A stretch of DNA of 8,011 bases, taken from Candidatus Gastranaerophilales bacterium. GTDB taxonomy: Bacteria; Cyanobacteriota; Vampirovibrionia; Gastranaerophilales; Gastranaerophilaceae. Position 1 is the first letter of the stretch; every line of letters begins with the position of its first letter. The notes under the pieces are model-generated. The model did no database searches. It was not told the DNA's origin and saw nothing but the letters and a program-made list of their open reading frames with translations. The stretch spans positions 1-8,011 of the forward strand of contig CANQAW010000073.1 of the NCBI GenBank assembly GCA_947589525.1, given 5' to 3'. The position numbers and the translations under genes are program-made. Positions 1 through 4,615 of the stretch are shown here, one piece after another.

Positions 1-1326
1 GCCCATTAAAGCATAAGTATAATTTTTCGCCTGTTCGACTCCGGGTTGATTAAAAGCGTCGATATTATAAAGTTCGCCTATAATTGCCGTTTGCATTTCA
101 AACATATAAAATAACTGAGCAAGATAATATTCGTTAATTTTAGGCAGTGTAAAGGTAACATTGGGACGGTTATAATCGCACAACGAGACTGCTGTCGCAT
201 CGGCTTCCGCATTAATCAATCGGTTAACGGTTTTACCGCCCAGATAATTAAGTCCGGTATATTCAAATATGTTTGGAATTTCAATTGTATTATCAAATTC
301 TTCAACTCTTATAAAAGTAATTATTTTATCATTTGCGCCTTCATTATAAAGTTGTATTTGACTGTGCTGGTCGGTAGCACCAAGGGCTTTAATCGGTGTC
401 GGACGATTGTTTATTTTGTTTCCGTCTCTGTCGAATTCTTTTCCCAAAGATTCCGCCCAAAGTTGAACATACCAGTCGCTAACATATTTTAAACGGCTTG
501 AATAAGGCATCATAACGGAAATATATTTTCCTTTTTTATCCATTAAATAATGAATTAAAGCATTTTGAGCCGCAATATTTTTATTTATATCGGTATTTTT
601 AAGAGCCAAATCCATTATTTTTATCCCTCGGATAATTTCATCAATGTCAATACCGACAAGCGCTAAAGGAACAAGCCCAACGGCTGAAAATACGCTGAAT
701 CTTCCCCCGACATCATCGGGAACAACAAAAGTTTTATATCCTTCTTCATTGGCAAGCTGTCTTAAAATACCTGTTTGTTTATCGGTGGTTGCAACAACAT
801 TTTTTCTGTAATCATCACCCAGAAGATTATATAATCTGTCTCTTATAATCATAAACTGAGTCATTGTTTCGGCGCTTGAGCCAGACTTTGTAATTACGTT
901 AACCAAAGTTCTTTTTAAATCCAGAATATCCAAAAGAGCATTGATTTCATCAGGGTCAATATTGTCCAAAAAGAAAATTCGGGGAAAATTATCTCTCTTT
1001 TCTTTGTCCAATAAATTCCAATAGGGCTTTAAAAGCGCTTCCGACATTGCCTTAGCACCTAAAGACGAACCGCCTATACCTAAAATTAAAATATTATCAA
1101 ACCGCCCGTCCACCATTGCGGCAAACTCTTTAACATACCAAACGGTTTCCTCGTTATATCCGAGGTTAATCCACTGTAAATTAGACCCCGGTTTATCTTT
1201 TCTTAAATTAAGGTTTTGGATTATTTGTTCAATTTTCGGAGCATACTCGCTAAAACATTGTGAAATATTAAGCCCTTGCTCTCCTAATACACTTTCACAA
1301 ATGTTATTATAATTAAAATTAATCAT
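1..1326 (-). CDS. pgi: Glucose-6-phosphate isomerase, 3' end cut by window edge
   Basis: Cytosolic glycolytic/gluconeogenic enzyme interconverting glucose-6-phosphate and fructose-6-phosphate. Reading from ATG at 1326 gives 442 codons open to the left edge. Bacillus-type Pgi is about 450 residues, so only a few C-terminal residues are missing. Seen: sugar-phosphate-binding loops GIGGSSLGA (83-91) and TKSGSSAET (146-154); family signature DVGGRFSVFSAVG (205-217); second signature ending FNQPGVEQAK (425-434). By analogy with the Bacillus-type enzyme, the catalytic residues are probably E292 (WAESLGKE), H321 (ATDQHSQ) and K434. A TAAGG ribosome-binding site at 1336-1340 lies about 9 bases before the ATG, supporting this start. 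A promoter sits in the 88-base gap from the upstream minus-strand gene, so pgi probably has its own transcript. Nothing is odd in the sequence; identification is firm. Confidence 0.97.
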   Translation of the reverse strand, partial: MINFNYNNICESVLGEQGLNISQCFSEYAPKIEQIIQNLNLRKDKPGSNLQWINLGYNEETVWYVKEFAAMVDGRFDNILILGIGGSSLGAKAMSEALLKPYWNLLDKEKRDNFPRIFFLDNIDPDEINALLDILDLKRTLVNVITKSGSSAETMTQFMIIRDRLYNLLGDDYRKNVVATTDKQTGILRQLANEEGYKTFVVPDDVGGRFSVFSAVGLVPLALVGIDIDEIIRGIKIMDLALKNTDINKNIAAQNALIHYLMDKKGKYISVMMPYSSRLKYVSDWYVQLWAESLGKEFDRDGNKINNRPTPIKALGATDQHSQIQLYNEGANDKIITFIRVEEFDNTIEIPNIFEYTGLNYLGGKTVNRLINAEADATAVSLCDYNRPNVTFTLPKINEYYLAQLFYMFEMQTAIIGELYNIDAFNQPGVEQAKNYTYALMG

Positions 1327-1364
1327 TAATACACGCCTTAATTAATAAACTCCGACTTAATTTA

Positions 1365-1392
1365 ATTGTATCAAATCATAATTTCTCGTAAA
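1365..1392 (-). promoter_or_regulatory. Predicted sigma70-type promoter of pgi
   Basis: On the minus strand a TTTACG -35-like hexamer (1387-1392) and a TACAAT -10 (1365-1370) are separated by 16 bases, giving a start near 1358 and a leader of about 30 bases before the pgi ATG at 1326. The -35 overlaps a 6-bp inverted repeat (GTAAAG/CTTTAC, 1388-1405), which could be a regulator site but may be chance. Prediction from consensus match only. Confidence 0.4.
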
Positions 1393-1414
1393 GTCCTAAC
1401 TTTACAAATTTTAG

Positions 1415-1831
1415 TTATTTTTCCAAATATTCAACATAACTTTGAGATGTTGTCATGGAATTATCGGTTTTTGCATAGCATTTTTGATATCTTTTTGTTT
1501 GAATATTTTTATTTTTCTTATTCGGTTTAGCGGAAATTGTATAGCAGGATTTATCCGAATTTACCTTATAGTCAAAATCGTAATTCTTTTCTTTTTTTAC
1601 TGAAGAAATATCATCAGGGTACTTTCCTTCATCTTCATAAAATTCATCTAAATATTTTATGATATTTTCAAAAGGCTTAACGTTTGCTTTGGGAGTATAA
1701 TCTTCAAAATTTGTTTTACTTAAACAGGTAATTCCGATAATTGCACCTATAATAAGCAAAAATTGAAGCAAAAATAAAACCCCGAGAATTATTAAAAACC
1801 ATTTTAAAACATTAATTAAGCGCTCTTTCAT
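1415..1831 (-). CDS. Small single-span membrane protein with pseudopilin-like YP motif, unrecognised
   Basis: 138 residues, function not recognised. Residues about 10-35 form one strongly hydrophobic segment after a short basic start (MKERLINVLKW), probably an uncleaved membrane anchor with the rest outside the membrane. The segment ends GITC at 33-36, which is not a convincing lipobox. Residues 52-75 (PFENIIKYLDEFYEDEGKYP and onward) resemble the stretch after the N-terminal helix in type II secretion/type IV pseudopilins, where a YxxxxGxYP motif is common; here it is Y65, G69, Y71, P72. The prepilin peptidase site (G before F/M, then E5) is absent, so this is not a normal pilin. Two late cysteines (C96, C118) could form a disulfide. 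The start is supported by TGAGG at 1837-1841, five bases before the ATG, and by a good promoter upstream. It appears to be a one-gene unit. Confidence 0.75.
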   Translation of the reverse strand: MKERLINVLKWFLIILGVLFLLQFLLIIGAIIGITCLSKTNFEDYTPKANVKPFENIIKYLDEFYEDEGKYPDDISSVKKEKNYDFDYKVNSDKSCYTISAKPNKKNKNIQTKRYQKCYAKTDNSMTTSQSYVEYLEK

Positions 1832-1858
1832 AAAAACCTCACTTTTTTAACAAAGACA

Positions 1859-1886
1859 ATTATAGCGTTTTTTACAAAAGAAGCAA
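1859..1886 (-). promoter_or_regulatory. Predicted promoter of the 138-residue membrane protein gene
   Basis: On the minus strand a perfect TATAAT -10 (1859-1864) lies 16 bases after a weak TTGCTT -35 (1881-1886). The start would fall near 1852, about 20 bases before the ATG at 1831 and just ahead of its ribosome-binding site. It sits between two same-strand genes, suggesting separate transcription from the 88-residue gene upstream. Confidence 0.5.
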
Positions 1887-1900
1887 ATTAGAAATATGAA

Positions 1901-2167
1901 CTATATTTTAAAATCAAATCTTCTAATATTATTATCAACGGCTTTTAAGCTCATGCCGACAATCATTGCCTGACGCGAGTACATTCCTATTTCCTTTTCA
2001 ACATCACCGTTAAAAACTTTTTCTATACTTTCACTTTTATCAAAAGAAGTCCCAAGTATATCATGAGCATTTGCACCTATTGAAAGCTTGTGTGCTTGAG
2101 AACCCTGTGCATTTCTCGATGATACATTAAAACCGAAAGATGAATTTAAATTGTAGTTCTGGGACAT
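1901..2167 (-). CDS. Hypothetical 88-residue protein
   Basis: Not recognised. No signal peptide or membrane segment. The first ~45 residues are rich in Asn, Ser and Gly (YNLNSSFGFNVSS), as in an unstructured or surface-type segment. The C-terminal part (about 46-86) looks helical, amphipathic and charged, ending NNIRRFDFKI. It is called real because an AAAGGCGG ribosome-binding site (2171-2178) precedes the ATG by three bases, because the frame is open over its full length, and because composition matches the neighbours. A TATAAG -10-like hexamer lies at 2191-2196 on this strand, without a good -35. No clear terminator follows. The next gene downstream on this strand has its own promoter, so an operon is not required. 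Confidence 0.65.
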   Translation of the reverse strand: MSQNYNLNSSFGFNVSSRNAQGSQAHKLSIGANAHDILGTSFDKSESIEKVFNGDVEKEIGMYSRQAMIVGMSLKAVDNNIRRFDFKI

Positions 2168-2289
2168 AATCCGCCTTTATTGTTTTATTCCTTATAGCTT
2201 TAATTACGACCTGCGCATAGGTTTTCTTTAATGATTTTAGGGATTTTGTAAAAAAAATTAACATTATTTAACAAAATAAAAAAGTGAAT

Positions 2290-2318
2290 TTGCGAAAATT
2301 AAAATTTCATGTTAACAT
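2290..2318 (+). promoter_or_regulatory. Predicted extended -10 promoter of the leader transcript
   Basis: TTGCGA (2290-2295) matches four of six -35 positions. After 17 bases comes TAACAT (2313-2318), preceded by TGT to make an extended -10. The -10 lies within the perfect 10-bp palindrome ATGTTAACAT (2309-2318), which could also bind a regulator. The predicted start, near 2325, leaves about 20 bases before the leader ORF ATG at 2347. It is the only plus-strand promoter candidate I see that explains the plus-strand terminator at 2457-2494. Confidence 0.45.
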
Positions 2319-2346
2319 AAAATGCGGAAAATTTGAGAAATTAATT

Positions 2347-2421
2347 ATGAACAACCTAATTATTAACAAAATACATCATCTGCATCATCTGCATAATATC
2401 CCAAAAGGGCTATTAAGTTGA
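2347..2421 (+). CDS. Putative histidine-rich leader peptide (24 residues)
   Basis: Short ORF ATG 2347 to TGA 2419-2421. Residues 10-16 read HHLHHLH: five CAT histidine codons within seven, followed by NIPKG and stop. Clustered codons for one amino acid between a promoter and an intrinsic terminator are the hallmark of leader peptides in ribosome-mediated attenuators such as the enterobacterial his leader. Stalling at uncharged His tRNA would be the sensor. The ribosome-binding site is weak (TTGAGAAA around 2333-2340, 7-10 bases before the ATG). The peptide also holds five Leu codons (CTA, CTG, CTG, CTA, TTA) and four Ile codons, so Leu sensing is an alternative. Translation is inferred. The His cluster could also be a by-product of the 9-base tandem repeat encoding it. 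Confidence 0.5.
   Translation: MNNLIINKIHHLHHLHNIPKGLLS
2374..2394 (+). repeat. 9-base tandem repeat encoding the His-Leu cluster
   Basis: The unit CATCATCTG occurs twice without mismatch, followed by a further CAT. In frame within the leader ORF it encodes His-His-Leu twice and then His. The second unit also forms one side of a predicted stem with 2424-2432, so both codon content and base pairing may keep it conserved. Confidence 0.85.
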
Positions 2422-2494
2422 TTTGATGCGGGAATTTTAATCACAAATCTAACATTTAACGCCTCTTTTGGAAAAAAACGAGGCGTTATTTTTT
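2379..2494 (+). promoter_or_regulatory. Candidate transcription attenuator (alternative leader RNA structures)
   Basis: Three competing pairings can be drawn by hand. (1) 2379-2387 in the His codons with 2424-2432: 9 bp including two G-U. (2) 2401-2409 (CCAAAAGGG) with 2463-2471 (CTCTTTTGG): 9 bp including one G-U, a possible antiterminator. (3) The terminator stem 2457-2465 with 2480-2488. Pairing 2 takes the three loop-proximal stem bases and the 5' half of the loop, so it should weaken pairing 3. A ribosome stalled on the His codons would leave 2401-2409 free; one reaching the stop at 2419-2421 would cover it, letting the terminator form. That is the expected logic of His-tRNA-responsive attenuation of the gene at 2568. 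No energies were calculated. The downstream gene is not a known His gene. Confidence 0.45.
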
Positions 2495-2530
2495 GCCGTT
2501 TTTATTTAATTTAGCGCATATTTAACGCCT
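2454..2530 (+). repeat. 11-base direct repeat flanking the terminator 3' arm
   Basis: ATTTAACGCCT occurs at 2454-2464, forming the 5' arm of the terminator, and again at 2520-2530. The second copy can pair with the same 3' arm (2481-2488) in an alternative, longer hairpin spanning the T-run. It may be a fourth structural element of the leader, or the trace of a local duplication. Confidence 0.7.
2457..2494 (+). terminator. Strong intrinsic terminator in the leader region
   Basis: Perfect 9-bp stem TAACGCCTC (2457-2465) with GAGGCGTTA (2480-2488) and a 14-base loop, followed directly by six T (2489-2494). The T-run is only on the plus-strand 3' side, so it works for plus-strand transcripts. 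No conventional plus-strand gene lies upstream in the window; the only candidate transcript is the leader ORF at 2347-2421. It therefore acts either as an attenuator before 2568 or as the end of a small RNA. Confidence 0.8.
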
Positions 2531-2567
2531 TAAGAATTTTATCAGCATAATATTAAGGAGAAAATAT

Positions 2568-3809
2568 ATGTCACTAATTAATGTAATTTCGGCTATCGGC
2601 AATAACAACAGCATCTACCCTCTTTTAATCCGTGATTTGGGTATAGAAAATCTTACAAAATGCACAATGACATACAGGCAAAACGCAAAAGAGTCAAAAT
2701 TTATCGCCCGTCAGGCATTAATAGAAAGATTTATTGACGAATATTCAACTTCAGCGCTTTGGCTCGGGGGAATTCCTTTTATGAGCATGGTCTGCGATAA
2801 ATTCATTAAAAAAGCAGGTTTTGACCCTAAAGTTGATTTAAAATTGTTCAAAGAAACATCTTCGCAAGGATTGAATTTAAATATAGCAAAATTCAAAGAT
2901 AAAGCCCCCGATATTGTTTCAGAGCTTCAAAAAGTTAAAGATAATAAAAATATTTTTAAAAATGCGCAAAATATAAAATTTTTGGCTACAACTGCCGTAC
3001 CGATTGCCATAATGGGTTTTGTGCTTCCTAAATTAAATTTTTTATACACCGAAAAAAGATTAAAGCAATCAAAACAAAATATTCAAAAAACAACTTTCAA
3101 GCCCGACTCTTTTAAACAGTTTGCGCAAAAAACAAAAAACAATAATATAAATTTTACGGGTATTGAAAACATTACAAATTTGCAGAAAATGATGATTTTA
3201 GACGGCGGTTTAACCGCAGGCAGAGTAAAAACGGGAAGAAACCCTGCCGAAAAATCAGAGCTTGCTTTTAAAATGGCGCTTATGTGCTACTTAAACTATC
3301 TTGCACCTAAAAGAATTGAAAAAATACTAAATAAACTTACAAAATCAATTTTTAAAATAAACACCGATTTGGATGTTAAAATTTTATCCGACAAAAGTTT
3401 TATTAATCAAATTAAAAACAATTCCTTTAAACTTCCGAAAGGACAAAGCGAAAAAGAAATTTTAGATTTTATAGATAATAATATAAACTCCCCTTTTGTA
3501 AAACAAATTGAAAATTTGGGATTGGTTTCAATTTTAAAAGAAAATATAAGAGACCCTCGAAAATTTGTAGAAACAACAAAAATTGCGCAATATAAAAATT
3601 CGCTTGTACAATTTGTAAAACAAGCGCAAAATTCGAGCAATATTGAAAAATTTGTCAAAAACGCTCTTTGGGCAAAAAGCTTTAACACAATTGCAAACGT
3701 AGCCTTAAGCAGTTTCCTGCTCGCTTTTGCCCTGCCTAAAGTTCAATTTATATTCAGAAAAATTATAACAGGTTCTAATTTAGAACCGGGGATTAAAATA
3801 AAGAACTAA
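2568..3809 (+). CDS. Hypothetical 413-residue membrane-associated protein with internal repeat
   Basis: Family not firmly recognised; it looks like a conserved hypothetical of the presumed lineage. AAGGAG (2555-2560) seven bases before the ATG fixes the start. Three hydrophobic stretches are visible: about 64-78 (LWLGGIPFMSMVC, weak), 138-160 and 370-396. The last two share a motif at their ends: FVLPKLNFLY (151-160) and FALPKVQFIF (387-396), each followed by basic residues. This suggests two copies of one membrane hairpin or anchor unit. Between them lies a Lys/Asn-rich region with INFTG (194-198) and a charged helical stretch (about 235-360). The protein is very basic. It lies downstream of the putative His-leader attenuator, which may control it, but shows no resemblance to histidine biosynthesis or transport proteins. 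Its stop codon overlaps that of convergent clpP. Confidence 0.85.
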   Translation: MSLINVISAIGNNNSIYPLLIRDLGIENLTKCTMTYRQNAKESKFIARQALIERFIDEYSTSALWLGGIPFMSMVCDKFIKKAGFDPKVDLKLFKETSSQGLNLNIAKFKDKAPDIVSELQKVKDNKNIFKNAQNIKFLATTAVPIAIMGFVLPKLNFLYTEKRLKQSKQNIQKTTFKPDSFKQFAQKTKNNNINFTGIENITNLQKMMILDGGLTAGRVKTGRNPAEKSELAFKMALMCYLNYLAPKRIEKILNKLTKSIFKINTDLDVKILSDKSFINQIKNNSFKLPKGQSEKEILDFIDNNINSPFVKQIENLGLVSILKENIRDPRKFVETTKIAQYKNSLVQFVKQAQNSSNIEKFVKNALWAKSFNTIANVALSSFLLAFALPKVQFIFRKIITGSNLEPGIKIKN

Positions 3810-4414
3810 TCCTTGGTAATAATTTTATCAATAAGTCCGTATTCAAGAGCTTCTTGAGCAGACATAAAATTATCACGCTCGGTATCTTTTTTAATTGTTT
3901 CAAGCTTTTGTCCCGTATGTTGTGCCAATAGCTCATTTAACATTGATTTCATTCTCAATATTTCTTTAGCCTCGATTTCAATATCGGTTGCCTGACCTTT
4001 AGCACCGCCTAAGGGCTGGTGAATCATAATTCTTGAATTCGGAAGAGCAAGTCTTTTTCCTTTAGTACCGCCCGATAATAAAAATGCACCCATTGAAGCG
4101 GCATCACCGAGACAAATTGTAGAAACATCCGCTTTAATTAATTTCATGGTATCATAAATAGCCATACCCGCCGTTATTACACCGCCGGGGGAGTTAATAT
4201 AAAGCATTATATCTTTTTCCGAGTTTTCGCTATCCAATAAAAGAAGCTGTGCAACAATTGAATTTGCAACATCATCATCAATTTCGGAACCTAAAAAGAT
4301 TATTCTTTCTCTCAACAATCTTGAGAAAATGTCAAACGACCTCTCGCCTCTGGACGAAGCTTCAATTACGGTCGGAACATAATCCGTTATTTTAAACTCG
4401 TTTATTCCGTTCAT
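3806..4414 (-). CDS. clpP: ATP-dependent Clp protease proteolytic subunit
   Basis: Cytosolic serine peptidase forming the tetradecameric barrel that degrades proteins fed by Clp ATPases such as ClpX or ClpC. With the start chosen here it has 202 residues, the usual length. The catalytic triad is S107 (GDAASMGAFL), H132 (RIMIHQPLGG) and D181 (KDTERDNFMSA), with the spacing seen in E. coli ClpP (97/122/171). The SRGERSFDIFSRLLRERIIFLG N-terminal block and the INSPGG oxyanion region are present. A GTG at 4421-4423 would add three residues but overlaps the ribosome-binding site; the ATG at 4412-4414 has AAAGG eight bases upstream. No clpX gene follows it; the downstream neighbour is convergent and their stop codons overlap (TAG at 3806-3808 on this strand against TAA at 3807-3809), with no terminator between. 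Confidence 0.98.
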   Translation of the reverse strand: MNGINEFKITDYVPTVIEASSRGERSFDIFSRLLRERIIFLGSEIDDDVANSIVAQLLLLDSENSEKDIMLYINSPGGVITAGMAIYDTMKLIKADVSTICLGDAASMGAFLLSGGTKGKRLALPNSRIMIHQPLGGAKGQATDIEIEAKEILRMKSMLNELLAQHTGQKLETIKKDTERDNFMSAQEALEYGLIDKIITKD

Positions 4415-4422
4415 TAAGTGCA

Positions 4423-4427
4423 CCTTT
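4423..4427 (-). promoter_or_regulatory. clpP ribosome-binding site deciding the start
   Basis: AAAGG on the minus strand, eight bases before the ATG at 4412-4414. It abuts and partly overlaps the upstream in-frame GTG (4421-4423), which argues against that GTG as the start. Confidence 0.65.
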
Positions 4428-4443
4428 CTGATTAATAATTCTA

Positions 4444-4471
4444 ATTATATTATAAAATTTAAATTTATAAA
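4444..4471 (-). promoter_or_regulatory. Predicted clpP promoter
   Basis: Minus strand: two overlapping TATAAT hexamers (4444-4449 and 4449-4454) in an AT-only stretch. TTTATA at 4466-4471 is a plausible -35, 16 bases from the nearer-gene copy. The start near 4437 leaves about 22 bases before the ATG. No CIRCE-like heat-shock operator was seen. The region is so AT-rich that exact placement is uncertain. Confidence 0.4.
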
Positions 4472-4531
4472 CCCCGAAAAAAGAATATTCATTTGTTTTA
4501 AGTATTAAAAACTTTTATTTTTTTCTTTTTA

Positions 4532-4540
4532 TGTTATAAT
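4532..4540 (+). promoter_or_regulatory. Predicted extended -10 promoter of the GH77-like gene
   Basis: TGTTATAAT: a perfect TATAAT (4535-4540) with an extended TGn element and only a weak TTTTAT -35-like hexamer (4513-4518). The start near 4547 gives a leader of about 69 bases before the ATG at 4616. It is divergent from the clpP promoter in the shared 201-base gap. Confidence 0.5.
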
Positions 4541-4615
4541 TGGGAAAATGCTTGAAAAGAGCAATATTTTTTATTTACGGACATTTTAATATCAGATTGT
4601 GTAATTGGGGAAAAT

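Noticed and set aside
1388..1405. Inverted repeat GTAAAG/CTTTAC after the 138-residue gene, possible terminator
   Set aside because: Only 6 bp, AT-rich and with no T-run on the minus strand, so it is not supported as a terminator; it overlaps the pgi -35 and is mentioned there.
2209..2222. ACCT/AGGT inverted repeat around TGCGCA upstream of the 88-residue gene
   Set aside because: Arms of four bases with an imperfect centre; no further support as an operator.
2711..2896. Opposite-strand open frames inside the 413-residue gene (2711-2896, 3407-3688)
   Set aside because: Shadows of the plus-strand coding frame; no ribosome-binding sites or recognisable content.
4421..4423. GTG start for clpP adding three residues
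   Set aside because: It overlaps the AAAGG ribosome-binding site; the ATG at 4412-4414 has proper spacing.
4549..4575. Weak hairpin (TGCTT/AGAGCA) followed by a T-rich run, a possible second attenuator
   Set aside because: Only about five imperfect pairs, too unstable to count as a terminator.
4548..4589. 13-codon ORF (MLEKSNIFYLRTF) in the leader of the GH77-like gene
   Set aside because: Its ATG lies at the predicted transcription start, leaving no room for a ribosome-binding site, and there is no codon cluster or clear terminator after it.
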